Shown piece by piece: positions 1-8,462 of a stretch of 64,000 nt of DNA. Below the pieces are notes generated by a model. That model had not been told where the DNA came from. It searched no databases and saw only the letters and a program-made list of their open reading frames with translations. Made by a program: the position numbers and the translations under genes. Within the stretch, counting starts at the first letter, position 1; the number at the start of each line of letters is the position of its first letter. This DNA is from Pseudomonas reidholzensis (lineage in GTDB: Bacteria; Pseudomonadota; Gammaproteobacteria; Pseudomonadales; Pseudomonadaceae): contig NZ_UNOZ01000002.1 of the NCBI RefSeq assembly GCF_900536025.1, positions 434,001-498,000 of the forward strand, in the 5' to 3' direction.

Positions 1-2
1 AC

Positions 3-1949
3 ATCGCCCATGAATGGCAGATCTTCGATACCGCCTGCCAGGTGCCAGCGATGCTGATGGAGGCCGCCATTCTCCAGGCGGCAGGCCGTCAACTGCCGGC
101 GCTGGAGCTGTCGGGCTGCGCGCCGCTGCTGCCCGAGCTGGCCGGGCAGCCGGTGAGCCGGGTCGACCTGGGCGTGCTGAGCGCGCATTGCGAGGCGGGT
201 AACTGGGAGCAGAGCGGCTTCGATCAGGCCGTGCTGGCGGCGCAAACGGGCGCCGCATGTAGCCTGCATGGCCAATACCGCCTGTCACAGACGCACATCG
301 ATCGCCCCGACGAGCCGGCAACCTGCGCCCTGGGCGTGGAACTCAAGGTGCCATCGGGCAGCGTCGTGCAGGCCCCGCAGGACGGGGTCTGGCAGCGTCT
401 TGGCGATGGACGCGGGGTGCTCCGTACGGCGCACTGGAGCCTGTGGCTCAAAGGCCTGGACGCGACCCCCGACGACGGCCAGGGCGTGAGCAAAGGGCAG
501 ACGCTGGGCACCGCGTGTGGCTTCCTCTGTGTGCAGCTGTGCCGCGACACCGCGCTGCAGCCGCCATTCTTCGCCCAACCCAGCGCCGCTGCCGCCTGGC
601 TGGCGCTGTGCCCGTCACCGCAGGCGTTGCTCGGCTTTGACTGCGACGCCGAGCCGTTGCCTGACGCGCAGGCCTTGCTGGCGCGGCGCGATGCCAGCTT
701 CGCCCGTTCGCAAAAGCACTATTACGCCGAGCCGCCGCAGATCGAACGCGGGTGGCGCAACTACCTGATCGACCTGCAGGGCCGCTCGTACCTGGACATG
801 CTCAACAACGTGGCGGTGCTCGGCCATGGCCACCCGCGCATGGCCGCCGAGTCGGCGCGCCAGTGGTCGTTGCTCAACACCAACTCGCGCTTCCACTACG
901 CGGCCATCGCCGAATTCTCCGAGCGCTTGCTGGCGCTGGCGCCGGACGGCTTCGACCGGGTGTTCCTGGTCAACAGTGGGACCGAGGCCAATGACCTGGC
1001 CATTCGCCTGGCCTGGGCCTACAGCGGCGGGCGTGACCTGATCAGCGTGCTGGAGGCGTATCACGGCTGGTCGGTGGCCACCGATGCCATCTCCACTTCG
1101 ATTGCCGACAATCCCCTGGCGCTGCAGACGCGCCCTGACTGGGTGCACCCGGTAGAGGCGCCCAATACCTTCCGCGGCCGCTACCGAGGTGCCGAGAGCG
1201 CAGCGGATTACCTGCGAGATGTCGATGCCAAGCTTGCCGACCTCGATGCGCGCGGCCGCCAGCTGGCGGGCATGATCTGCGAACCGGTGTATGGCAACGC
1301 CGGGGGCATCTCGCTGCCGCCCGGCTACTTGCGCGACGCCTACGCCCAGGTGCGTGCTCGGGGTGGCGTGTGTATCGCCGACGAGGTGCAGGTCGGTTAT
1401 GGCCGCCTGGGCGACTACTTCTGGGGCTTCGAAGAGCAGGGCGTGGTGCCGGACATCATCACCATGGCCAAGGGCATGGGCAACGGCCAGCCACTGGGTG
1501 CGGTGATCACTCGGCGCGAGATCGCCGAGGCGCTCGAGGCCGAGGGTTATTTCTTCTCGTCGGCCGGCGGCAGCCCGGTCAGCTGCCGGATCGGCCTCGC
1601 GGTGCTCGATGTGATGGACGAAGAAGGCCTGTGGCAGAACACCCGCGAGGTCGGCGGTTACTTCAAGGCGCGCCTGCAGGGCTTGGTCGATAAACATCCG
1701 CTGGCGGGCGCGGCGCATGGCTCGGGGTTCTACCTGGGGCTGGAACTGGTGCGTGACCGGCAGACTCTGGAACCGGCAACCGCCGAGACCATGATCCTGT
1801 GCAACCGCCTGCGCGACCTGGGCATCTTCATGCAGCCGACCGGGGATTACCTGAACATCCTCAAGATCAAGCCGCCGATGTGCACCACCCGGGCCAGCGT
1901 CGACTACTTTGTCGATTGTGTGGATCGGATCCTTGGAGAAGGGCTCTAA
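3..1949 (+). CDS. Class-III PLP aminotransferase, C-terminal part of a kinase/M23/aminotransferase fusion (5' end outside window)
   Basis: The frame is open from base 3 and gives 649 codons ending in TAA, so the gene begins upstream of the window. From about visible residue 225 on it is a class-III (ornithine-aminotransferase fold) PLP enzyme: GTEAND cofactor loop, the aspartate in IADEVQVGYG, and the Schiff-base lysine in TMAKGMGNGQ. Ahead of that, near residues 95-190, lies a lysostaphin/M23-like beta domain (ELKVPSGSVVQAP) without a clear metal-binding HxH. The first ~60 residues are probably the tail of an APH/choline-kinase-like domain. This order is known in ~1000-aa pseudomonad and rhizobial proteins. 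Substrate is not readable from sequence; relatives act on amino alcohols or their phosphates. Agmatine deiminase follows on the same strand after 172 bp. Confidence 0.85.
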   Translation: MAHEWQIFDTACQVPAMLMEAAILQAAGRQLPALELSGCAPLLPELAGQPVSRVDLGVLSAHCEAGNWEQSGFDQAVLAAQTGAACSLHGQYRLSQTHIDRPDEPATCALGVELKVPSGSVVQAPQDGVWQRLGDGRGVLRTAHWSLWLKGLDATPDDGQGVSKGQTLGTACGFLCVQLCRDTALQPPFFAQPSAAAAWLALCPSPQALLGFDCDAEPLPDAQALLARRDASFARSQKHYYAEPPQIERGWRNYLIDLQGRSYLDMLNNVAVLGHGHPRMAAESARQWSLLNTNSRFHYAAIAEFSERLLALAPDGFDRVFLVNSGTEANDLAIRLAWAYSGGRDLISVLEAYHGWSVATDAISTSIADNPLALQTRPDWVHPVEAPNTFRGRYRGAESAADYLRDVDAKLADLDARGRQLAGMICEPVYGNAGGISLPPGYLRDAYAQVRARGGVCIADEVQVGYGRLGDYFWGFEEQGVVPDIITMAKGMGNGQPLGAVITRREIAEALEAEGYFFSSAGGSPVSCRIGLAVLDVMDEEGLWQNTREVGGYFKARLQGLVDKHPLAGAAHGSGFYLGLELVRDRQTLEPATAETMILCNRLRDLGIFMQPTGDYLNILKIKPPMCTTRASVDYFVDCVDRILGEGL

Positions 1950-2121
1950 CAGGTGATTCTTGCCGTCATAAGCCGATTGTTATCGATTTGAAATAGATTT
2001 TTATGGCTGAGCGGCACTAGCTTCAGCTTTTATTGCGGATATTTATCGGATATAAATGTTCACCTTGCCATTGGGGCCACAGCGGCCCCAGGCCATTCGA
2101 CAGCTTGCGCAGAGGTCACTG

Positions 2122-3228
2122 ATGAAAACCCTCACTTCGACTCCCCGTGCCGAAGGCTTCCATATGCCCGCCGAGTGGGCGCCGCAGACCCAGGTCTGGA
2201 TGGTCTGGCCAGAGCGCCCCGACAACTGGCGCCTGGGCGGCAAGCCGGCGCAGGCGGCCCACGTGACCCTGGCCAAGGCCATTGCACGCTTCGAGCCGGT
2301 CACCGTCGGTGTCTCCGCTGGCCAGTACGAGAACGCCCGCCGGCAGCTCGACCTGCCGAACATCCGCGTGGTGGAAATCAGCAACGACGACGCCTGGGTG
2401 CGCGACACCGGCCCGACCTTCGTCATCAACGACCAGGGTGAAGTGCGTGGCGTGGACTGGGCGTTCAACGCCTGGGGCGGCTTCGACGGCGGCCTCTACG
2501 CGCCGTGGAACCGCGATGAGGAGCTGGCGGCCAAGGTCCTGGAAATGGAGCGCTGCCAGCGCTACCAGACCGAAGGCTTCGTGCTCGAGGGCGGCTCGAT
2601 CCATGTCGACGGCGAAGGCACCCTGATCACCACCGAGGAATGCCTGCTCAACCGCAACCGCAACCCGCACCTGAACCGCGAGCAGATCGAACAGATCCTG
2701 CGTGATCAGCTGGCGGTGGAGACCATCGTCTGGCTGCCGGACGGCCTGTACAACGACGAGACCGATGGCCACGTCGACAACTTCTGCTGTTACGTCGCTC
2801 CAGGCGAAGTGTTACTGGCCTGGACCGATGATTCCAACGACCCCAACTATGCACGTTGCCACGCCGCGCTAGAGGTGCTGAACAGCACCCGCGACGCCAA
2901 GGGGCGCACCTTTGTAGTGCACAAGATGCCCATCCCTGGGCCGCTGTTTGCTACTGAGGAAGAGTGTGCCGGTGTCGACCAGGTCAGCGGCAGCCAGGAG
3001 CGCGATCCGTCGGTGCGTCTGGCCGGCTCGTACGTGAACTTCCTGATCGTCAACGGCGGGATCATCGCGCCGAGCTTCGATGACCCGGCAGATGCCCAGG
3101 CTAGAGAGATTCTGGCGAAGATTTTCCCTGACCATGAAGTGGTCATGATCCCGGGCCGTGAGCTGCTGCTGGGCGGCGGCAACATCCATTGCCTTACCCA
3201 GCAACAACCGGCGCCGATCAAGCGCTGA
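2122..3228 (+). CDS. aguA: Agmatine deiminase
   Basis: Hydrolyses agmatine to N-carbamoylputrescine and ammonia in the cytoplasm, the first step of the agmatine-to-putrescine route. The 368-aa product has the usual family length and guanidine-modifying-enzyme motifs: [13 protein letters not shown] near residue 90, a glutamate-bearing [14 protein letters not shown], the histidine in [10 protein letters not shown], and the catalytic cysteine in GGGNIHC at residue 357. I chose ATG 2122 because AGAGGT lies 7-8 bases upstream; the same frame is open 22 codons further up but has no ribosome site there. An intrinsic terminator follows directly. The usual partner aguB (N-carbamoylputrescine amidase) is not adjacent downstream. 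Confidence 0.97.
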   Translation: MKTLTSTPRAEGFHMPAEWAPQTQVWMVWPERPDNWRLGGKPAQAAHVTLAKAIARFEPVTVGVSAGQYENARRQLDLPNIRVVEISNDDAWVRDTGPTFVINDQGEVRGVDWAFNAWGGFDGGLYAPWNRDEELAAKVLEMERCQRYQTEGFVLEGGSIHVDGEGTLITTEECLLNRNRNPHLNREQIEQILRDQLAVETIVWLPDGLYNDETDGHVDNFCCYVAPGEVLLAWTDDSNDPNYARCHAALEVLNSTRDAKGRTFVVHKMPIPGPLFATEEECAGVDQVSGSQERDPSVRLAGSYVNFLIVNGGIIAPSFDDPADAQAREILAKIFPDHEVVMIPGRELLLGGGNIHCLTQQQPAPIKR

Positions 3229-3247
3229 GACCCTGGCAGATAAAAAG

Positions 3248-3275
3248 AGCCCGTCATTTGACGGGCTTTTTTTTT
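3248..3275 (+). terminator. Intrinsic terminator of aguA
   Basis: Stem AGCCCGTCA (3248-3256) pairs with TGACGGGCT (3259-3267), followed by a run of nine T. It sits 20 bases after the aguA stop. Confidence 0.9.
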
Positions 3276-3410
3276 GCGGCGACGGCTGGCATACCAAATG
3301 GCATACGTTTTGTATTGTTTTTCGTTGTGTTTCAAGTGGATAGGTTTTGCCGATCTGTAACAAAACCCACGTAAGTTAGCCGCTCACGGGCCCAGGGAGT
3401 ACGTGTAGAG

Positions 3411-3608
3411 ATGAATGCAGTAAGTGAGTCGGCGTTGCGCCCATCGGCAGTGAATCACGAATCGCTCAAAATTTTGACGCAGTGGTTGAAGCGCAATGGA
3501 AGCAAGCGGGTCAGGACGACCGATCCACGACGTCTCTTGGACGGGCGATACCCCCAAGGCCTGATCAGCGATGCGGAGCTCGAGGCTCTGATGGCTGTGT
3601 GGCATTGA
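3411..3608 (+). CDS. Small conserved-looking hypothetical protein
   Basis: 65 codons from ATG 3411 to TGA, flanked by the aguA terminator upstream and a strong hairpin terminator downstream, so it forms its own transcription unit. The product is basic in the middle (KRNGSKRVRTTDPRR) and ends in an acidic, probably helical tail (ISDAELEALMAVW). It has no signal peptide, membrane segment or recognised domain. The ribosome site is weak (GGGAGT about 15 bases ahead). I do not recognise a family. Its isolation between two terminators and its pseudomonad-like codon use support it being a gene; its function is unknown. Confidence 0.55.
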   Translation: MNAVSESALRPSAVNHESLKILTQWLKRNGSKRVRTTDPRRLLDGRYPQGLISDAELEALMAVWH

Positions 3609-3632
3609 GCGGGTTGTGCATCTGGACACTGT

Positions 3633-3666
3633 AAAAAAACGCCAGCGCGAATGCGCTGGCGTTTTT
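3633..3666. terminator. Bidirectional terminator between small ORF and TonB receptor
   Basis: Ten-base stem ACGCCAGCGC/GCGCTGGCGT (3639-3648, 3653-3662) with loop GAAT, preceded by a run of A and followed by a run of T. It can end both the rightward small gene and the leftward receptor gene. Confidence 0.9.
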
Positions 3667-3697
3667 GTGTGTGCGATGTCACTGCGGACCGAGCAAA

Positions 3698-5779
3698 TCA
3701 GAAGCTGTAAGTCCCTGTGACCACCAGGCTGCGCGGGTCACCGACCATGATCTGCGCCGCGCTGGTCGCCGAGGCGTAGTAGGTCTTGTCGGTCAGGTTG
3801 CTCAACGCCGCGCGTACATCCCAGTCATGCGTGCGGTACCCGGCCAGCGCGTCCCAGCGGCCATACCCCGGCAGCACTGTGGTGTTCTGGTTGTCGGCAT
3901 AGCGTTCGCCGACCAGGGTCAGGCCGGTCTCGGCATACCAGCCCAGCTCCGGCTTCCAGGTGACGAACAGGCTGGCGTTACGCTTGGCCACGTCGTTGAT
4001 TCGGTTGCCTTCCAGGCCGTTGTTGTCCTTGACGATGGTCGCATCCTGCAAGCCGATGCCACCGCGCACATACCAGTTGCCCACGACGTTGCCGGTGGCG
4101 GTCAGCTCTATGCCGCGTGAACGTTGCAGGCCGCTGAGCTGGATCAGCTCCGGGTTGAGCGGGTCACGCGTGCGGCGGTTGTACAACTCCAGCTCATAGA
4201 CGGCGAGGGTGGTGCTCAGGCGATCGTCGAACCAGTCACTCTTGACCCCGATTTCTTTCTGCCGAGTGAGCTCGGGGCCCGCATCGTTGGCGTTGCCGGC
4301 GGCGCCTGGGGTGATGCCGATCAGGCCACCGCCAACCGGCGAAAAGGTCTTGCTCCAGGACGCATAGAAGGAATGCTCGCGCCATGGCGAATACACCACA
4401 CCCAGGCGCGGGCTGGTGCTGGTGCTGTCCTGCGGCTCGCTGATGTTACGCAGCTGGTTGGTGGTTTCGACCTCGAAGCGATCGAAACGCACGCCGGCCA
4501 GGATCTGCCATTGCTCGTTGAGGCGGATCTGGTTCTGCAGGTAGATGCCACGGCTGTCGACCACGGTGTGGTTGTTGCTCGACACCACCATCTGGCCGTT
4601 GTGTTGCAGGCCGCGGTCAGGGTTGTTCAGGTTCAGCGCGGGCACCCCCGTGGCGGTGCGCAGCAACGGGTCGCGGCGTTGGTGCGCCAACTCCAGGCCG
4701 ACCAGCAGCTTGTGCTCCAGGCCCCAGGTGGCGAAGTCGCCTTCGGCTTCGACGGTGTTGGACAGGTTGCGGGTCTTCAGGTCCTGCTGCCAGCGCTGGC
4801 GGGTAACGGTATTGGTGCTGGCGTTGTAGCCGACCTGATAGGTGTTGTCGAAGTCGCTGTCGAGCTGGAACAGGCCAAGTGTATGGCGCAGTTGCCAGCT
4901 GTCGCTGAGCTGGTAGTTCAGCCGCGAGCGCAGCGACTGCGCCTTGTCGTCGATGAAGTCGCGCTGGGTATCGCCATAGGTGGTCTCGCGGTCGACATCG
5001 GCCGGGCGGCCATTGACGCCCGGGATGCCCCGGTCGGGTGTGCGGTTGTAGCGGCTGTATTCGTACTGCACCAGCCAGTTCAGGTCAGGTGTCAGCTGCC
5101 AGCTCATGGACGGCGCGAACAGCTGGCGGCTGCCATCGATGCCGTCACGGAAGCTGTTGTTGTCCTGGTTGCCCAGGTTCAGACGCAGGCTGATGTCGTC
5201 GCTGACGTCGGTGCTGAGGTCGGCGTACAGGCTGCGCAGGTCTTCGCTGCCGCCCTGGGCCTCGATAGTCGAGCGGCGGCCATGCTCCGGCGCCTTGCTC
5301 ACGCGGTTGACGATGCCACCTTGGCTGCCACGGCCATAAAGCACCCCGGCCGGGCCCTTGAGTACTTCAACCCGTTCAATGTTGTGCAGGTCACGCACGT
5401 ACTGGCTGTCGTCGCGAATGCCGTCCAGGTAGAAGTCGTTGCTGCTCTCGAAGCCGCGGATGCGCACGCTGTCGAAGCGCGTGTCGGCGCCGCTGCTGAC
5501 GTTGGGGATGCCTTCCAGCGCCTTGCCCAGGGTATTGCTGCCGTAGTCCAGCAGGTTGCTGGTCTTCACCGAGTCGATGGCCTGCGGGACGTAGCGAACC
5601 GGGGTCGAGGTACGGGTGGCGGTGCTCACGTCCTTGACCCGCGGGTTATCGCGCTCGCGCTCGGCGTCGGCAGTGACCGACAGCTCCGGCAGGGTGGTGG
5701 TGGCGGCGTTGGCCAGGCCTGCGCTGCACAGCAGCGACAGGCTCAAAGACAGGGGGGAAAGGCGGCAGGGAGCACGCAT
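3698..5779 (-). CDS. TonB-dependent siderophore receptor (catecholate-type, no signalling domain)
   Basis: 693-aa outer-membrane receptor. It has a ~25-residue signal peptide ending ANA-A, a TonB-box-like ELSVTA directly after it, a plug domain (residues ~55-165; DSVRIRGF, FYLDGIRDD, VEVLKGPAGVLYGRGSQGG) and a 22-strand barrel ending in the expected C-terminal aromatic residue (TGTYSF). There is no N-terminal STN domain, so it transports but should not signal to a sigma factor. The plug resembles Fiu/PiuA-type ferric-catecholate receptors; the exact ligand cannot be read. Energy comes from TonB-ExbBD encoded elsewhere. The gene stands alone, and its promoter lies in the 5.8-6.3 kb gap, where only a weak Fur-like match (around 5822-5840) is visible. 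Confidence 0.93.
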   Translation of the reverse strand: MRAPCRLSPLSLSLSLLCSAGLANAATTTLPELSVTADAERERDNPRVKDVSTATRTSTPVRYVPQAIDSVKTSNLLDYGSNTLGKALEGIPNVSSGADTRFDSVRIRGFESSNDFYLDGIRDDSQYVRDLHNIERVEVLKGPAGVLYGRGSQGGIVNRVSKAPEHGRRSTIEAQGGSEDLRSLYADLSTDVSDDISLRLNLGNQDNNSFRDGIDGSRQLFAPSMSWQLTPDLNWLVQYEYSRYNRTPDRGIPGVNGRPADVDRETTYGDTQRDFIDDKAQSLRSRLNYQLSDSWQLRHTLGLFQLDSDFDNTYQVGYNASTNTVTRQRWQQDLKTRNLSNTVEAEGDFATWGLEHKLLVGLELAHQRRDPLLRTATGVPALNLNNPDRGLQHNGQMVVSSNNHTVVDSRGIYLQNQIRLNEQWQILAGVRFDRFEVETTNQLRNISEPQDSTSTSPRLGVVYSPWREHSFYASWSKTFSPVGGGLIGITPGAAGNANDAGPELTRQKEIGVKSDWFDDRLSTTLAVYELELYNRRTRDPLNPELIQLSGLQRSRGIELTATGNVVGNWYVRGGIGLQDATIVKDNNGLEGNRINDVAKRNASLFVTWKPELGWYAETGLTLVGERYADNQNTTVLPGYGRWDALAGYRTHDWDVRAALSNLTDKTYYASATSAAQIMVGDPRSLVVTGTYSF

Positions 5780-6296
5780 GAGAGCATCCGTGGAAAGTTG
5801 TAAATGGAAAGAGGATGCGGATGGTAATGCTTGCTATTTGCTCTTGCTCGGGTATTTGTAAAGGCTTGTCTTTACATATGTATCTATTTGTAACTAGTCC
5901 TTTGTGATGATCTCGGGGTTGCGGGCAGGGCTGTACACAGACGATGTGCATTCTGAAAGCGGGGGATTGCTCGTGATGAAGTCAGAAAATTCGCGGTTGC
6001 CTATCAGACAAATTGCCCCACGCAACGGCAGATATGCATTGAAATGCCCCAGATCACCCTGGAAATTTAGTTATATCGACCTGCATTTCACGATTTTTTG
6101 ACATTCCCGCGCACAGCCGGATAGGATTCGGCCAACGCCTGCCGGCCATGACTTGGCCATGCTGCTGCGCAAGGCCCGCCGCTCGAGCATCGGCGGTGCC
6201 TGTCAGTTGGATCCGCATAGCGTCGAACCTACGAAGGGGCGTTGGTTCCTGGCGTCAAAATGCAGAGCGTTTTTGATTAAGAAAAAGGAAAACAAC
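5780..6296. other. Intergenic region between receptor and porin
   Basis: About 515 bases without a convincing gene. It holds the leftward receptor promoter (AT-rich 5820-5900, with a poor Fur-box match near 5822-5840) and the rightward porin promoter at 6098-6127. A short frame near 5904-6101 has neither ribosome site nor recognisable product. Confidence 0.6.
6098..6127 (+). promoter_or_regulatory. Probable sigma-70 promoter of the porin gene
   Basis: TTGACA (6098-6103), 18-bp spacer, TAGGAT (6122-6127). It predicts a leader of about 160 bases before the porin ATG at 6297. Confidence 0.6.
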
Positions 6297-7589
6297 ATGT
6301 TGAAAACCAGGATCAGCCTGGTCGCATTGGCATTGATCGCCGCGACCCAGGCTCAGGCCAACGAGCAGGCCAACAGCAAGGGCTTCATCGAGGACAGCCA
6401 CGCCAACGTCCTGCTGCGCAACGCATACATCAACCGTGACAAGAAGCACGGCACCGACGACCAGATCGAGTGGGGCCAGGCCTTCATCGGTACCTTCAAC
6501 TCCGGTTTCACCCAAGGCACCGTCGGCGTGGGCGTCGATGCCTTCGGCCTGTACGCGATTCGCCTGGACGGTGGTAAAGGTCACAACGGCGGCGCCGGTG
6601 TCGACTTCTTCAAGCCAAGCGATACCGAGCCGGCCAACTCGCCGCACAACCTTGCCCGTGGCGGCGCAGCGGTCAAGTTCCGCATCTCCAACACCGTGCT
6701 GAAGTACGGTGACCAGATGCCGGCCCTGCCGGTGCTGCAGTACGACGATGGCCGTCTGTTGCCAGAAAGCTTCACCGGTACCCTGATCACCTCCAAGGAG
6801 ATCGAAGGCCTGGAGCTGAACGCCGGTCGCTTCACCCAGCTGGCGCGCAAGAGCGCCGAGGGTCGTGACAGTGGTGACCTGAAGTCGATCAACGTCTTCG
6901 GCGGTAGCTACAAGTTCACCGACAACTTCACCGCGTCGCTGTACACCGCCGACAACGAAGACGTGATGAAGAAGCACTACCTGGGCTTGAACTACGTCTT
7001 CCCAGTGTCCAGCGATCAGTCCCTGACCCTGGACTTCAACGGCTACAAGACCGACATCGACAAGAAGTTCGTCGACAAGGCTGGCCTGACCGGTGACGAA
7101 AACACCATCTGGAGCCTGGCGGCCACCTACGCCTTCGGTGCGCACTCGATCACCGTCGCTCACCAGCGCAGCACCGGCAGCACCGGCTACAACTACGGCA
7201 GCTACCAGACCCAGCCTTGGGGCACCAGCGACGGTGGTTCGACCATCTACCTGGCCAACTCCTACTGGTCGGACTTCAACGCTGAAGACGAGCGGTCCTG
7301 GCAGATCGGCTACGGCCTGGACTTCAGCGCCTACGGCGTGCCGGGCCTGAGCTACAAGCTGGCCTACGTGGTGGGTGACAACATCAACACCCACGGCTTC
7401 GGCGAAGGCAAGGAGCGCGAGATCTTCAACCAGCTGCGCTACGTCGTCCAGGACGGCCCGGCCAAGGACCTGTCGGTCAAGCTGCGTAGCTCGTTCCTGC
7501 GGACCAACAACGCCGTGCAGCAAAACGGCTACAACGACGACGGCAACGAAGTCCGCGTCTTCGTCGAGTACCCGATCAGCATCTTCTGA
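6297..7589 (+). CDS. OprD-family outer-membrane porin
   Basis: 430-aa substrate-specific porin of the Occ/OprD family, which admits basic amino acids, small peptides or carboxylates through the outer membrane. It starts with a signal peptide (MLKTRISLVALALIAATQAQA), then the family hallmark FIEDSHANVLLRNAYINRD, an internal ARGGAAVKFRISNT strand and the C-terminal VFVEYPISIF ending in phenylalanine. ATG 6297 is preceded by AAAAAGGAAAA; the frame is open upstream but no better start exists. A terminator follows 20 bases after the stop, so it is monocistronic. The substrate cannot be assigned from sequence alone. Confidence 0.95.
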   Translation: MLKTRISLVALALIAATQAQANEQANSKGFIEDSHANVLLRNAYINRDKKHGTDDQIEWGQAFIGTFNSGFTQGTVGVGVDAFGLYAIRLDGGKGHNGGAGVDFFKPSDTEPANSPHNLARGGAAVKFRISNTVLKYGDQMPALPVLQYDDGRLLPESFTGTLITSKEIEGLELNAGRFTQLARKSAEGRDSGDLKSINVFGGSYKFTDNFTASLYTADNEDVMKKHYLGLNYVFPVSSDQSLTLDFNGYKTDIDKKFVDKAGLTGDENTIWSLAATYAFGAHSITVAHQRSTGSTGYNYGSYQTQPWGTSDGGSTIYLANSYWSDFNAEDERSWQIGYGLDFSAYGVPGLSYKLAYVVGDNINTHGFGEGKEREIFNQLRYVVQDGPAKDLSVKLRSSFLRTNNAVQQNGYNDDGNEVRVFVEYPISIF

Positions 7590-7609
7590 TACTGACCTGG
7601 CGTCTCCAG

Positions 7610-7637
7610 CAGCCCCGGCTTATGCCGGGGCTGTTTT
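7610..7637 (+). terminator. Intrinsic terminator of the porin gene
   Basis: Stem CAGCCCCGGC (7610-7619) / GCCGGGGCTG (7624-7633), loop TTAT, followed by TTTTG. Confidence 0.88.
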
Positions 7638-7767
7638 GTTTGTGGGGTGCTGAACTCGACTTCGCCGCTGATCGCGGCAAGATCCCGCATCACTTTGCGT
7701 CGCGCTGTTTTCTCCGTCCTCGCCATACTCGCTCAGGGCCGCTGGTCGTGGATCGGTGGGTATGGTG

Positions 7768-7808
7768 TTGATAGTTTCGCCATGGTGGTTATACTACCCA
7801 CCATGGCG
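7768..7808 (+). promoter_or_regulatory. hicAB promoter with embedded palindromic operator
   Basis: TTGATA (7768-7773), 16-bp spacer and TATACT (7790-7795) form a strong sigma-70 promoter. A perfect 11-bp inverted repeat, CGCCATGGTGG (7778-7788) and CCACCATGGCG (7798-7808), brackets the -10 element. This is the placement expected for HicB autorepression. Confidence 0.8.
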
Positions 7809-7826
7809 GTCGACCAAGGATGGGTC

Positions 7827-8018
7827 ATGAACAGCCGCGAACTGATTTCAGTGATTGAGGCCGATGGTTGGTATCAGGTGCGTACACGCGGCAGCCACCA
7901 TCACTTCAAACACCCCGAGAAGACCGGACTGGTGACGATTCCTCACCCCAAGAAGGATCTGCTGCCCAAGACGGCGGCCAGTATCCTGCGGCAAGCGAGG
8001 ATTGGTTATGCCAGCTGA
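7827..8018 (+). CDS. hicA: HicA-family mRNA interferase toxin
   Basis: 63-aa protein with the HicA double-stranded-RNA-binding-like fold: SRELISVIEADGWYQVRTRGSHHHF with the conserved catalytic histidine (GSHHHFKHP), then TIPHPKKDLLPKTAASILRQA. HicA toxins cleave mRNA and stop translation until bound by HicB. ATG 7827 has AAGGA seven bases upstream; longer forms of the frame run through the promoter and are unlikely. hicB begins 17 bases after the stop, in the usual toxin-first order. The length is typical of the family, and the toxin looks intact. Confidence 0.93.
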   Translation: MNSRELISVIEADGWYQVRTRGSHHHFKHPEKTGLVTIPHPKKDLLPKTAASILRQARIGYAS

Positions 8019-8035
8019 ACACGGAGAGAAAGCCC

Positions 8036-8443
8036 ATGCTTTTCCCTATTGCAATCCTCCCCGGCGACGACACCCATGCATGGGGTGTGGAGGTCCCTGA
8101 TATACCCGGCTGCTACTCGGCAGGCGATGACCTTGACGACGCCATTGCCATGGCCCGCGAGGCCATCGAAGGCCATCTGGAGCTGCTTGCCCAGGACCAG
8201 CAGGAGATCCCCAAAGCCAGCAAAGTGACCGTCCACGCGGCCAATTCCGACTATGCCGGCTGCACGTGGGCCCTGATCGACATCGACATTACCCGCTACC
8301 TGGGCAAGGCCGAAAAACTCAATATCACGCTGCCGGCCTACCTTCTGAACCGGATCGATGTCTATGTGAAGAACCATCCGGAGCACAAGAGTCGCTCGGG
8401 CTTCCTCGCCGAGGCCGCGCTGAAGATCCTTCAGGGCAACTGA
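8036..8443 (+). CDS. hicB: HicB-family antitoxin with C-terminal DNA-binding domain
   Basis: 135-aa partner of HicA. Residues ~1-70 are the partly degraded RNase-H-like HicB fold (FPIAILPGDDTHAWGVEVPDIPGCYSAGDDLDDA). Residues ~100-135 form a ribbon-helix-helix DNA-binding segment (KLNITLPAYLLNRIDVYVKNH...RSGFLAEAALKIL). It binds and neutralises HicA, and by its DNA-binding end should repress the operon at the palindrome 7778-7808. ATG 8036 is preceded by GGAGAG. A few bases separate it from the convergent histidine-kinase gene, with no obvious terminator between. Confidence 0.93.
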   Translation: MLFPIAILPGDDTHAWGVEVPDIPGCYSAGDDLDDAIAMAREAIEGHLELLAQDQQEIPKASKVTVHAANSDYAGCTWALIDIDITRYLGKAEKLNITLPAYLLNRIDVYVKNHPEHKSRSGFLAEAALKILQGN

Positions 8444-8462
8444 GGGCACCGGCATGCGTCCG

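Noticed and set aside
4124-5803. Plus-strand frame of ~560 codons under the first siderophore receptor
   Set aside because: Complement of a clear receptor gene; no recognisable protein features.
5822-5840. Fur box for the first siderophore receptor
   Set aside because: Only about 11 of 19 positions match the consensus; mentioned in the gene entry but not called as a site.
5904-6101. Possible 65-codon gene upstream of the porin
   Set aside because: No ribosome site, ends within the porin promoter, composition unlike neighbouring genes.
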